64,000 bases of DNA, taken from contig ATWD01000002.1 of NCBI GenBank assembly GCA_000421065.1, positions 558,001 through 622,000 on the forward strand, written 5' to 3'. The notes beneath the pieces are model-generated. The model was not told where the DNA came from. It was given only the letters and a program-made list of their open reading frames with translations, and did not search any database. Made by a program: the position numbers and the translations under genes. This document shows positions 8,484 through 17,225 of the stretch, piece by piece. Numbering within the stretch: the stretch's first letter is position 1; every line of letters begins with the position of its first letter. The DNA is from Acidobacteriaceae bacterium TAA 166. Its GTDB lineage: Bacteria; Acidobacteriota; Terriglobia; Terriglobales; Acidobacteriaceae.

Positions 8484-10267
8484 TTCAGCTCCCGGACCTG
8501 AGCTCCGCGCGTCGCCGCGAGACCTTTGCGCGCACGCAGGTGCTCCGCCGGAGCGGGCCGGTGATCATCGATCTGTGTGTTGCCGGCATTGGCCTGGCCT
8601 GCTTCTACGGCGTGGTCCTGCTGGCACGTTACTGGTTCGGGCGGCCGGTCCCGGAGATCACGATCTCGCTCAGTCCGCGTGAGCTTCCTCTCTACGCCTT
8701 CTACTCCGTGGTGCGCATCTGGCTGGCGTATGCTCTTAGCCTGATATTCGCGATCGGTTACGGTTACATTGCGGCCTACAACCGGCGCGTTGAGACCCTG
8801 ATGATCGCCGGTCTCGACATTCTGCAGTCGATCCCGGTTCTCAGTTTTTTGCCCGGCGTCATGCTGGCAATGGTCGCTCTCTTTCCCACGCGCCAGCTGG
8901 GAGTCGAGATGGGCGCGATCGTTTTGATCTTCACCGGACAGGTGTGGAATATGGCCTTCAGCTTCTACTCCTCGCTGAAGAGTATCCCGCGGGAGCTGAG
9001 AGAGGCTGCGACGATCTACCGTTTTTCGCGCTGGCAGAGGCTGGTCGAGCTGGAGCTTCCCTATGCGGCGATCGGACTGCTCTGGAACTCCATGGTCTCG
9101 GTGGCTGGGGGATGGTTCTTCCTGATGGTCTGCGAGATGTTCGTGCTGGGAACGCGCGACTTCAGACTGCCCGGACTTGGCTCTTACCTGCAGACCGCGG
9201 CGAGCACAGGCAACGCGTCTGCCATTACGTGGGGACTGTTGACGATGGTTGCCATCATCGCCGCAACCGATCAGCTGGTCTGGCGTCCACTCATCGCCTG
9301 GAGCGATAAGTTCAAGTTTGAGCAGGTGGAGACGAAGTCCCGAATTCATTCTCCCCTGCTACACCTTTTTCAGCATTCGCAGGGACTCAGGAGTCTTCGC
9401 CAGCGGATGGTGCAACCGGTTGTGGAGAACGTCTACCAACGCCTGGCCGAGAACCGCCGCCGCGTACTTCCCTCCTCCATGGCGACCGCACCCCTGGCGG
9501 GAAGGAGACAGAAGTGGCTGGCTGCCGTCGTACGCGGAGCTGTTCTGCTTCTGCTTGTAGCCGGCATTTTTTACGCTGCCTTTCACGCGCTGTTACTGCT
9601 GAGGCAGATCGATCGGGCGCAGTTGTTCGAGATCCTTAAAAGCGCCCTTGCTACCTTCCTCCGGGTCAACGTCTCGCTTCTGCTCGCCTCGTTGTGGACG
9701 ATCCCGGTTGGGGTTGCGATTGGTTTCAATCCGCGTCTGGCCCGTATTGCGCAGCCTCTGGCACAGATCGCCGCCTCCGTCCCGGCAACGGCGCTCTTCC
9801 CGATCATTGTGCTGGCGCTGGTGAAGCTGGGAGGAGGACTGGGCATCGCCTCCATCGTCCTGATGATGCTGGGAACCCAGTGGTACATCCTGTTCAACGT
9901 GATCGCCGGGGCGATGGCGATTCCGACCGACCTGCGCGAGGTGGCTACGCTTTATCGCTTCACGCCGGTACAGCGTTGGAGGACGGTGATCCTTCCCGGG
10001 ATCTTTCCCTACCTGATCACAGGGCTGGTGACAGCCTCAGGGGGAGCGTGGAATGCGAGCATCATTGCTGAATACTTCCGGCTCAAGAACGAGACGCTTC
10101 AGACCTTTGGGCTGGGCGCGGTGATCAGCGCGGCGACGGACTCCGGACAGTTCCAGATTCTTCTGCTGGCGACCATCGTTATGGCCGCTATGGTAGTGAC
10201 GATCAATCGGCTGGTGTGGCGGCCTCTCTACCATCTTGCGGAGACGCGCTACCGGCTCGGCGGCTGA
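8480..10267 (+). CDS. ABC transporter permease, two fused BPD transmembrane domains
   Basis: A single 595-residue chain holding two binding-protein-dependent permease halves. Each half carries an EAA loop: LREAATIYRFSRWQRLVELELP near residue 173 and LREVATLYRFTPVQRWRTVILP near residue 480. A cytosolic linker (about 280-345) joins them, giving roughly twelve membrane helices. The fusion would let one chain replace the usual permease dimer. No substrate-binding protein gene is adjacent, so the substrate is unknown; the class includes nitrate, taurine and aliphatic sulfonates. Its 3' end overlaps the convergent AI-2E-like gene by 19 bp. Confidence 0.87.
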   Translation: MIQLPDLSSARRRETFARTQVLRRSGPVIIDLCVAGIGLACFYGVVLLARYWFGRPVPEITISLSPRELPLYAFYSVVRIWLAYALSLIFAIGYGYIAAYNRRVETLMIAGLDILQSIPVLSFLPGVMLAMVALFPTRQLGVEMGAIVLIFTGQVWNMAFSFYSSLKSIPRELREAATIYRFSRWQRLVELELPYAAIGLLWNSMVSVAGGWFFLMVCEMFVLGTRDFRLPGLGSYLQTAASTGNASAITWGLLTMVAIIAATDQLVWRPLIAWSDKFKFEQVETKSRIHSPLLHLFQHSQGLRSLRQRMVQPVVENVYQRLAENRRRVLPSSMATAPLAGRRQKWLAAVVRGAVLLLLVAGIFYAAFHALLLLRQIDRAQLFEILKSALATFLRVNVSLLLASLWTIPVGVAIGFNPRLARIAQPLAQIAASVPATALFPIIVLALVKLGGGLGIASIVLMMLGTQWYILFNVIAGAMAIPTDLREVATLYRFTPVQRWRTVILPGIFPYLITGLVTASGGAWNASIIAEYFRLKNETLQTFGLGAVISAATDSGQFQILLLATIVMAAMVVTINRLVWRPLYHLAETRYRLGG

Positions 10268-10749
10268 GGCCTGGCCTTGCGGCGGTCGAGGAGCGCGAAG
10301 ACGACGGCCAGCAGAGGCGGCGCCAGGAGCACCCCCCAGAACGGAATCACGATTCCGAGCACAACGGGACCGAGGAACGCCGCCCACCACGGCACACGCG
10401 TGGTGCGATGAAGGATGTAGGGACCGATCACGAGTCCCTCGAGAATTACGATCAGGCCGTAGAGCCCCAGTACCAGGCCGAGTCTCCACCAGTCGTCAGG
10501 GCCCTGGAAGGCAACCGAAAGCACCGGGCCAATCAGCGCGATCATCCCGCCGAAGGTGGGAATGATCTGCAGCATCGCTCCCAGGAGCGCCCAGAAAACC
10601 GCGAGGGGGACATGGATCAGCTTCAGGCCGATCAGCCATAAGACGCCGACGATGAGAGCATCCAGAGTCGCGGCACGCCACCATCCCACCAGCGCGCCAC
10701 CGGCGGTGCGAAACGGAGATGGAGTCTGGGGTGTGCCCGGAGCCGTCAT
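10249..10749 (-). CDS. Half-length AI-2E/PerM-like membrane protein
   Basis: 166 residues that match the C-terminal half of the AI-2E transporter family (PF01594-like): LLGAMLQIIPTFGGMIALIGPVLS, then hydrophobic helices ending with FLGPVVLGIVIPFWGVLLAPPLLAVVFAL. Full family members are about 350 residues with eight helices; here only about four are present. A stop codon lies 11 codons upstream of the ATG in frame, so the usual N-terminal half is not simply missed. It may be a decayed remnant or a genuine short form. It overlaps the end of the permease gene. Confidence 0.6.
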   Translation of the reverse strand: MTAPGTPQTPSPFRTAGGALVGWWRAATLDALIVGVLWLIGLKLIHVPLAVFWALLGAMLQIIPTFGGMIALIGPVLSVAFQGPDDWWRLGLVLGLYGLIVILEGLVIGPYILHRTTRVPWWAAFLGPVVLGIVIPFWGVLLAPPLLAVVFALLDRRKARPQPPSR

Positions 10750-10958
10750 TTCAACCTCGGCGATTCTGTTGCTCCCGCTTCAGAAGTCTTCCATTACCGC
10801 GGTGCAATCTTTATTACCGCAACCTCTGCAGCCTTTTCTAGCATCAGATTCGCTGAGCACTACCGTACTCGAAACCCCAGGAATTCTCAAAAACATACCC
10901 TCGTCCGCGAACAGTTCCACTCATTGCGCATACAGGGTCACGATGAAAGGAAGTACCG

Positions 10959-12290
10959 ATGGCTGTCATGATGCAGGCGTTCTACTGGGACTCTCCCATC
11001 AAGGAGCAGAAAGAGGGCCAATGGTGGAATTTCATCGCGGAGAAGGCGCCTGAGCTTGGCAAGGTGGGCATCAATGCGGTGTGGCTTCCTCCAATCTGCA
11101 AAGGGGCAGAGGCCCGTTCGCCAGGGTACGATCCTTACGACTACTTCGACCTTGGCGACTTCGATCAGAAGGGCGGCACCAAAACTCTTTACGGGAATCG
11201 CGCCGAGCTTGAGAACCTGATCAAGGTGCTGCATGAGAACAATCTTGGCGCCTATGCCGACATGGTGATCAACCACAACTCCGGCGCCGACGAGGAAGAG
11301 GTCAACCCGATCGACGGCCAGAAGCGCTGGACCAGGTTTAATCCAAAGTCCGGTAAGTTCGCGCGGGACTGGAACTGCTTCCATCCTTCGCGCTACGAGC
11401 GAGTGATGATCGAAGGCGAAAACTTCGCCGGCTTCCCTCATCTTTGTCATCGCAACCCACGCGTCTACACCGCAATGTTCGAGTATGCACGCATGGTGAT
11501 CGAGGAGCTGCGCTTCGACGGCTTCCGCTTCGACTTCGCCAAGGGCTTCGGAGCCTGGATGATCGGCCTGCTTGCCAAGTATCGTTATGAGCGTGACGGC
11601 AAGGAGTTCACCCCCTTTGTCGTCGGCGAGTACTGGTCCGGGCCTGAAGATATCGAGCACTGGCTGGATGGAGTGAAGGAGGTTACGGATAACCAGATCG
11701 CCGCCTTTGACTTTCCGCTGCGCTACAAGCTGAAGGACCTGTGCGATACCCTCCAGTACGATCTTCGCAACCTGACCAGCGACGGATCGGTCGTCGCCTC
11801 GCGTCCGTTCAATGCAGTGACCTTCGTCGAAAACCACGACATGGGCGGCAACGAGATCGTCAATGACAAGAACCTCGCCTACTCCTTCATCCTGATGAAT
11901 GAGGGGTATCCCTGCATCTTCTGGTACGACTACTACAACCTGGGACTGGCTCGCCCGGGCACACCGAACGGCATCGACGCGCTAATCGACGCGCATCATC
12001 GCTATGCCGGGGGCGAGGCTTGCATCCTGCATGCCGATCCCGATCTGTATGTTCTTCAGCGCAATGGATTCGAGGGACAACACGGCTGCATTTACGTGCT
12101 CAATAATCTCGGCGATAAGTGGTCTGGAACTTCAATCAAGACGCAGTGGAAGAATCAGCGGTTCAGGCCGGTTGCATGGGATGGACATGACATCGCCCAT
12201 CCGGATGAGCGGACCACGGACGGCGAGGGCAACGCCGAGTTCCCTGCCCCTCCACGCGGATACGCTGTCTACGCGCCGATCTTTGAATAG
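10959..12290 (+). CDS. Cytoplasmic alpha-amylase (glycoside hydrolase family 13)
   Basis: Alpha-1,4-glucan hydrolase with no signal peptide, so probably acting on intracellular glycogen or maltodextrin. The N-terminus MMQAFYWDS is typical of liquefying-type amylases. GH13 regions are clear: ADMVINHN (region I), DGFRFDFAKGF with the nucleophile Asp (about residue 192), FVVGEYW with the acid/base Glu (about 223), and FVENHDMGG with the third Asp (about 293). AAAGGA lies upstream at good spacing. The partial glgA gene at the window's right edge is also a glycogen gene, but about 50 kb away. Confidence 0.9.
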   Translation: MAVMMQAFYWDSPIKEQKEGQWWNFIAEKAPELGKVGINAVWLPPICKGAEARSPGYDPYDYFDLGDFDQKGGTKTLYGNRAELENLIKVLHENNLGAYADMVINHNSGADEEEVNPIDGQKRWTRFNPKSGKFARDWNCFHPSRYERVMIEGENFAGFPHLCHRNPRVYTAMFEYARMVIEELRFDGFRFDFAKGFGAWMIGLLAKYRYERDGKEFTPFVVGEYWSGPEDIEHWLDGVKEVTDNQIAAFDFPLRYKLKDLCDTLQYDLRNLTSDGSVVASRPFNAVTFVENHDMGGNEIVNDKNLAYSFILMNEGYPCIFWYDYYNLGLARPGTPNGIDALIDAHHRYAGGEACILHADPDLYVLQRNGFEGQHGCIYVLNNLGDKWSGTSIKTQWKNQRFRPVAWDGHDIAHPDERTTDGEGNAEFPAPPRGYAVYAPIFE

Positions 12291-12358
12291 CGGCTGGGAA
12301 TAATTACTAGGGAGTACGGGCTGGGAGGACACGAACCCCTGAATGCTATCCTTAAACC

Positions 12359-13057
12359 ATGAAATTCGGCGTTCTGGTCTTCCCGGGCTCCAACTGCGAT
12401 CACGATACTTACAACGTCATTGAAAATCTCATCGACCGGCCAGTGACGTTTCTTTGGCACGCCTCTGAGGACCTCGAGGGCTGCGACGCCATCCTGGTTC
12501 CCGGCGGCTTTGCCTATGGCGATTATCTTCGCACGGGCGCCATCGCGAAGTTCGCTCCGGTGATGCAGTCGGTGATCAAGTTTGCAAAGAACGGAGGCCT
12601 GGTCTTCGGCATCTGCAATGGCTTCCAGATTCTATGCGAGTCCGGCCTGCTGCCGGGAGCTCTGATGCGCAACGCCGGACAGCACTATATCTGCAAGCAG
12701 GTCCATCTCCGCACCGAGACTGCGGACTCCCCCTTCACCCACGGCATCGAGCAGGGCCGCGTGCTGCAGATGCCGATCGGGCATATGGAAGGCAACTACT
12801 TCTGCGACGCGGAGACGCTTGCCCAGCTGAAGGCAGAGGACCGCATCGCCTTTCGCTATGCTACGCCCGCAGGGGAGATTACCTCTGCTGTGAACCCGAA
12901 TGGATCGCTTGAGAACATCGCCGGAATTTTAAGCGAAGGACGCAATGTTCTGGGAATGATGCCGCATCCGGATCGTTCGAGCGAGGCTCTGCTCGGTTCG
13001 GCCGACGGACTCCTCCTCTTCCGCTCCATGGCGGAGTCGTTCGCAGTTGCTCGATAG
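12359..13057 (+). CDS. purQ: Phosphoribosylformylglycinamidine synthase subunit PurQ (glutaminase)
   Basis: Class I glutamine amidotransferase supplying ammonia to PurL in the fourth step of purine synthesis (FGAR to FGAM). Diagnostic features are [15 protein letters not shown] at the N-terminus, the nucleophile Cys in VFGICNGFQ (about residue 86) and the His/Glu pair in [10 protein letters not shown] (about 203-208). The 232-residue length is normal for the small-subunit form that works with separate PurL and PurS. No Shine-Dalgarno is apparent. purL is not in the window. It precedes the phosphatase gene by 17 bp. Confidence 0.95.
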   Translation: MKFGVLVFPGSNCDHDTYNVIENLIDRPVTFLWHASEDLEGCDAILVPGGFAYGDYLRTGAIAKFAPVMQSVIKFAKNGGLVFGICNGFQILCESGLLPGALMRNAGQHYICKQVHLRTETADSPFTHGIEQGRVLQMPIGHMEGNYFCDAETLAQLKAEDRIAFRYATPAGEITSAVNPNGSLENIAGILSEGRNVLGMMPHPDRSSEALLGSADGLLLFRSMAESFAVAR

Positions 13058-13074
13058 TTAAACGGGGCCAAGCA

Positions 13075-13866
13075 ATGATTGATATCCATCATCACCTTCT
13101 CTGGGACCAGGATGACGGCTCGACGAGTCTCGATCTCTCCGTCGAGATGGCACGCATGGCGGCAGAGGATGGCATCACCCATATCGCCTGCACGCCGCAC
13201 TCCAACGGCTACTATATGTACGAACCGGAGCCGATCGATAACAAGATTGCGGAGCTGCAGCGCCTGTTGGAGCAAGAGAAGATCCCCATCACGCTCGGCC
13301 GAGGGTGTGACTTCCACACCTCCTATGACAACATTCAGCAGGCACACATCACGCCTCGCCGTTATTCGCTGAATGGCGGAGGCTACCTGCTGGTCGAAAT
13401 CCCGGATCACGCTCTACCCACGACACTGAATGAGGTCTTCTACCAGATGCAGCTGGACGGTCTGGTCCCGATTCTCACACATCCGGAGCGAAACCTGACC
13501 CTTCAAAAAGATATGTCGCGGGTAAAGGATTGGCTCCGTAGCGGCGTGTTGATTCAGGTGACGGCGGGTTCGGTGACGGGGCGAATGGGAAGGACGGCCC
13601 AGCGGATTGCGCATGAGCTGCTGGCAAAGAACTGGGTTCACTTTCTGGCCACCGACGCTCACAATACCAGCTCTCGTCCTCCCAAGATGCGCGAGGCCAT
13701 GAACGTGGTTGCCGAACGATATAGTCCGGATTACGCCCACCTTCTTTGCGTATCGAATCCACTGGCTGCATTTACCGACAAGCCTATGGCTCCCCAGCCT
13801 GAGATGCTGGACCTCTATGAGGAGGACGCACCGAAGAGTTGGTGGCAACGGCTGACCGGGCGCTGA
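13075..13866 (+). CDS. PHP-type tyrosine-protein phosphatase (CpsB/YwqE family)
   Basis: Mn-dependent protein tyrosine phosphatase of the CpsB/YwqE class, which dephosphorylates BY-kinases. Metal-binding motifs are DIHHHLLWDQDDG at the N-terminus, ACTPHSN (about residue 40), GRGCDFH (about 79), THPERN (about 139) and ATDAHNT (about 193). The likely substrate is the tyrosine-tailed kinase at the left of the window, although the genes lie 11 kb apart and this one follows purQ. The last 15 residues (SWWQRLTGR) form a basic, possibly membrane-associating tail. About 270 bp downstream hold no gene that I can support. Confidence 0.88.
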   Translation: MIDIHHHLLWDQDDGSTSLDLSVEMARMAAEDGITHIACTPHSNGYYMYEPEPIDNKIAELQRLLEQEKIPITLGRGCDFHTSYDNIQQAHITPRRYSLNGGGYLLVEIPDHALPTTLNEVFYQMQLDGLVPILTHPERNLTLQKDMSRVKDWLRSGVLIQVTAGSVTGRMGRTAQRIAHELLAKNWVHFLATDAHNTSSRPPKMREAMNVVAERYSPDYAHLLCVSNPLAAFTDKPMAPQPEMLDLYEEDAPKSWWQRLTGR

Positions 13867-14136
13867 ATTCTCCGAATCTCCAAGTGCGCGTTCGGTATCT
13901 ATTGGACTGGCCTTCTAGAAATCGGGGGGCGATGTTTGGTGGGCGTGGTTCGGCCTTGCATCCCACTTGCTATCATTCCGCATCCGATCTATGGAACGCT
14001 AGCGCCCTTTGGATGGGTAACGACGAGTGTGCAGGGGGGACCAGTCAGGACAATCGGTTTCTTGAATGTCCGGGCTTCGTCGGCAGCCTAAACCGGAGTA
14101 AGCTAAACCAATAGAGGCGTCTCCGAAGGGGCTACC

Positions 14137-14910
14137 ATGCCATCCACCATTACACCGACTCACACAGAATGGGAGAAGAAGCGCAGGCTGGACGATCACG
14201 ACGGCGGTCACGGCCGTCGTCCCCCAACCGACAAGCGCACCGGCGGCGGTGGTGATAACGAAAACTGGAACGACCGGCCTCAGGGCAGTCGAGGTCCCCG
14301 CGAAAAGTTGAGCCGCGCTCGGCTCGGCCTCTTCTTCGCCCTCGCCGGCGATACGATGTTCTTTGTTGCCATTGTCAGCGCCTTCTTCGTCGCCCAGAGC
14401 ACAAGCCACATCGACGCCTACAATCATTATATTAATCAGTGGCTTCCGACGGCGATCCCGCCTATTCTGTGGCTCAATACGGCGGTTCTGCTGGTTAGCT
14501 CCGTCACCATGGAGATCGCCCGGCGTACCATGTTCCGCGAGAATGACGTGATGGACGAGTGGCTGGGCCTGGGGAAGCCTCTTACCCGCCGCGCTCTCCC
14601 CTGGCTCATCGCGACGACCGTCCTGGGATTGATCTTTCTCGTAGGCCAGACCGAGGCCTGGCGGCAGCTTGCCAGCCAGCGCGTCTTCTTCGGCTCAAAT
14701 CCCAGCAGCCACTTTTTTTACCTCATCACGTACACTCACGCCATCCATCTGTTCCTCGGCGTAGGGGCGTTGATCGCCTCCGTAACCGGCCTCTATCTCT
14801 CCCGGCAGTTGGAGACACGCCAGATCCTGGTCGATTGCACCGGATGGTACTGGCACGCCATGGGGCTGTTCTGGATCTTTCTATTTGTGCTTCTGGTCTT
14901 CTTCCAGTAA
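14137..14910 (+). CDS. Heme-copper oxidase subunit III
   Basis: Membrane subunit of a terminal oxidase. After an unusual hydrophilic, Gly/Asp/Arg-rich N-terminus of about 60 residues come five hydrophobic segments (GLFFALAGDTMFFVAIVSAFFVA, PPILWLNTAVLLVSSV, PWLIATTVLGLIFLVGQ, AIHLFLGVGALIASVTGLYL, WHAMGLFWIFLFVLLVFFQ). The pattern THAIHLFLG...WYWHAMGLFW is typical of CoxC/CyoC proteins. Subunits I and II are not adjacent, so this copy is separated from its complex genes or serves another oxidase. The gene is convergent with the flagellar block. Confidence 0.8.
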   Translation: MPSTITPTHTEWEKKRRLDDHDGGHGRRPPTDKRTGGGGDNENWNDRPQGSRGPREKLSRARLGLFFALAGDTMFFVAIVSAFFVAQSTSHIDAYNHYINQWLPTAIPPILWLNTAVLLVSSVTMEIARRTMFRENDVMDEWLGLGKPLTRRALPWLIATTVLGLIFLVGQTEAWRQLASQRVFFGSNPSSHFFYLITYTHAIHLFLGVGALIASVTGLYLSRQLETRQILVDCTGWYWHAMGLFWIFLFVLLVFFQ

Positions 14911-14923
14911 CCGGTGAGCCTTC

Positions 14924-14954
14924 GTCTTCACGACAGATGGCCTGCCGTGAAGAC
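14924..14954. terminator. Hairpin between convergent oxidase and flagellar genes
   Basis: GTCTTCACG (14924-14932) pairs exactly with CGTGAAGAC (14946-14954) across a 13-nt loop, just after the oxidase subunit III stop and over the last codons of the convergent MshEN gene. No T-tract is seen. Confidence 0.35.
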
Positions 14955-15896
14955 ATAGTCCAGCATGTCTTCGCCGCTCTGCGGCAGTAAGTTCACTTTT
15001 GCGGAGTTCTCCAGCCACAATCGCAGCCAGTAATGACGGTAGAAACGTACCAGCTTGGAAGCCACAGGTTGTTTTTGCTCGAGAATGGCCGTTATTCTCG
15101 CAGCCAGGGCATCGGGAGCGGCAAAACTCTCCTCTTTTACCTCGATGGCCTGGCCCTCAAGAAGAGTGTTCCGTACTCTCTGATATTCGGCCGTTCGCAT
15201 GAGCCCGGTCTCGACCTTCAGGCCACACATCCTCTCGAGAGCGAGCGCTGCGGAGGCGTCCAGGCGATCCTCAAACCCCGCATACAGCAGACGCGAGCCC
15301 GCAACCCGCAGGGGAAGCAGGCTCGATTGTTCGATGAAGATCCTCGGCGCGATCAGCGACATTGCGCGCGCGGAAAAATCGCTTGAGTTCAGGATCGGGC
15401 AGCTCCATTGCTTCGCCAATCCGCGAGTGACGATCTCCGCGTCCACACTGCACTCCTGTACGAGGAGCTCACCGATACGTCCGCCGCATTTGCGCTGGGT
15501 CTCAAGAGCTTTCTGGAGCTGCGGCCGAGCGATCCATCCCTCCGCCAACAACAGGAGGCCAAGCGGAACCCGATGCCGATGCCGCACAGGTTCAACCGCG
15601 CCTCCATGGGAGGATTCGCGCCGCATCGCCGCATGAACCAGCTCAAGGATACAGCGTCCGCCGCATGCCCACTGTCCTTCGAAGATGGGCCGCTTGCGGC
15701 TGCGCCAGGGAGCGGTCCAGTTGGAGACGCACTGCGGATTCGCGCAGGTACGACGTCCCAGGGAGGGCTCTAAAGGCGCTCTCTCGCCGGAGGGCTGATC
15801 GCGATCGTCCAGCCATCCAAGACCTCCGTAATCTCCAGAATAGGCCTGGGAAGGATTTACCTCTTGATCGGAGTTTCTTCTATTTAGAAAAAGCAT
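14928..15896 (-). CDS. MshEN (type II secretion GspE N-terminal) domain protein, last gene of the flagellar block
   Basis: 322 residues. The N-terminal third has paired cysteines (CANPQC at about 51-56, CGGRC at about 78-82), possibly a small zinc site. From about residue 112 come two consecutive 24-residue MshEN-like repeats, starting PLGLLLLAEG and RIGELLVQEC and each ending in xxQ, followed by a GspE N-terminal-type region (PLRVAGSRLLYAGFEDRLD). MshEN domains in other ATPases bind cyclic di-GMP; here there is no ATPase domain. The start overlaps the fliN end by 13 bp, so it is cotranscribed with flagellar genes. A motility-related c-di-GMP receptor is an inference. Confidence 0.65.
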   Translation of the reverse strand: MLFLNRRNSDQEVNPSQAYSGDYGGLGWLDDRDQPSGERAPLEPSLGRRTCANPQCVSNWTAPWRSRKRPIFEGQWACGGRCILELVHAAMRRESSHGGAVEPVRHRHRVPLGLLLLAEGWIARPQLQKALETQRKCGGRIGELLVQECSVDAEIVTRGLAKQWSCPILNSSDFSARAMSLIAPRIFIEQSSLLPLRVAGSRLLYAGFEDRLDASAALALERMCGLKVETGLMRTAEYQRVRNTLLEGQAIEVKEESFAAPDALAARITAILEQKQPVASKLVRFYRHYWLRLWLENSAKVNLLPQSGEDMLDYVFTAGHLS

Positions 15897-16186
15897 CGGA
15901 TACTCTCCAGTCGGAGCTGCGGGGTTGCAACCTCGGTCACACGCAGAGCGAAGTTGCCGCTTACGACAACGACCTCGCCTCGCGCCACAATCCTGTCTCC
16001 AACCACCAGATCCACGGGTTCAGCGACATGGCGGTCCAGCTCAACCACGGTTCCGGGACCAAGCTCGAGGACCTCATTGAGCGACATCTCCCGCGAGCCG
16101 AATCGCAGCGTCGCATCCAGGTCGATATCGCATATGAGATCAATATTGGTCTCAAGATCCACAGTGCCCTCTTTTTCCTGTTCCAT
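15884..16186 (-). CDS. fliN: Flagellar motor switch protein FliN (second copy)
   Basis: 100-residue SpoA-domain protein of the C-ring, directly following fliM (12 bp gap), which is the usual fliM-fliN arrangement. It has IDLICDIDLDATLRFGSREMSLNEVLELGPGTVVELDRHVAEPVDLVVGDRIVARGEVVVVSGNFALRVTEV in outline; the segments GPGTVVELDR and VDLVVGDRIVARGEVVVV are the FliN core. A second SpoA protein lies at 23620-23964, so the locus encodes two FliN-like chains. This one is the more canonical. Confidence 0.9.
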   Translation of the reverse strand: MEQEKEGTVDLETNIDLICDIDLDATLRFGSREMSLNEVLELGPGTVVELDRHVAEPVDLVVGDRIVARGEVVVVSGNFALRVTEVATPQLRLESIRCFF

Positions 16187-16198
16187 TCCGATCTCCCT

Positions 16199-17182
16199 TT
16201 AGCTCGCCCGAGCTCCCGTATTGTTTGAATTCGTCGAAACCATGGTCATCGTGCCCAGCAGTGCGCCGCGATGATCCCCACTGCGCACGGGCCGCGCCCT
16301 GCCCATGGAAAGTCCCCCGACCACCAGCTCAGAGCTTTCGTGCTTCGCGACGGGAAGCCGGAGAACCGATCCGGGCTTGAGCGCCGCAATCTCCGTGGCC
16401 TGAAGCCGGACGGGAGGAAGCTGCAGCAGGACCTCCACCTTCGAATCGCGCATCAATTCACGCATGCGCATCACCGACTCTTTCGACTTGCGCCGGGGAT
16501 GATCTCCCTCTGCGATCAACCGGCGCAGAATCGCGTTCAATACGACTGCGGGAAGACAGAGATTCAGCACCCCCTGCGCCTCCGGCATACGGATCTCGAA
16601 GCCCACGCACAGAGTCTTCTCCGCCTGCGTCAGCATCCGCGCGGCCTGGGCTGCGGTCTCGCGTTTTTCGAAGGCAAACTCGAGCCCCACCGACTGCCAG
16701 GCTAAGGTGAGCTCCTGCATGATCATCTCCATCACCGAACGCATGATGTGTTCTTCGATTCCAGTCAGCTCTCTCTGCTCTCCGGCCCGCCCCACGCCTC
16801 CCAGCAGCACATCGACGAGCGGGAGGATCATCGCCAGGTCGAACTCCAGAAGCCCCATCGCCCCCAAGGGTTCAAGCCGCACGGAACAGATGTAGGCCAT
16901 GGCCGAAAGACGTTCGATGAACTCGCTGAAGGGCAGCTGCTCGCCCGCGACCAGCTTGGCGCGGAACGAGGTCCTCAACCACGCTCCGAGCGAGTGCATC
17001 AGATTGCGCGCAAAAAGATCGTTGACGGTCGTGATCGCACGAAGCTGATCGTTGCTGATCTGCCCGGCACGGCTGAAGTTGAACTTCTCCGGCTCCTTCG
17101 CCACCTCAGCGGTTTCGGTCTTCGAGGTGTTGGCCGCGGCAAACAAGGCATCAATAGCGTCCTGTCCAAGACTCTTATCCAT
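16199..17182 (-). CDS. fliM: Flagellar motor switch protein FliM
   Basis: C-ring protein that receives phospho-CheY and couples to FliG. The N-terminus has the CheY-binding-type motif (LGQDAIDALFA, residues 5-15). The middle domain carries the FliM core (GGVGRAGEQRELTGIEEHIMRSVM, where GG/R/LT is the FliG contact region). The C-terminal SpoA domain is seen as LQLPPVRLQATEIAALKPGSVLRLP. Length 327 is normal. It lies 43 bp after fliA. Confidence 0.93.
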   Translation of the reverse strand: MDKSLGQDAIDALFAAANTSKTETAEVAKEPEKFNFSRAGQISNDQLRAITTVNDLFARNLMHSLGAWLRTSFRAKLVAGEQLPFSEFIERLSAMAYICSVRLEPLGAMGLLEFDLAMILPLVDVLLGGVGRAGEQRELTGIEEHIMRSVMEMIMQELTLAWQSVGLEFAFEKRETAAQAARMLTQAEKTLCVGFEIRMPEAQGVLNLCLPAVVLNAILRRLIAEGDHPRRKSKESVMRMRELMRDSKVEVLLQLPPVRLQATEIAALKPGSVLRLPVAKHESSELVVGGLSMGRARPVRSGDHRGALLGTMTMVSTNSNNTGARAS

Positions 17183-17225
17183 CTCTCTCTCTCTTCTCCC
17201 GTCTTTCTTCGAAGATCAAACGCTT

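Noticed and set aside
12341-12359. Possible leaderless promoter (TATCCT) before purQ
   Set aside because: The -10 distance would fit a leaderless start, but no -35 is recognisable, so evidence is too thin.
13839-14114. 91-codon frame between the phosphatase and oxidase genes
   Set aside because: Overlaps the phosphatase end, lacks a ribosome binding site and resembles no protein; I see nothing else in this 270-bp spacer.
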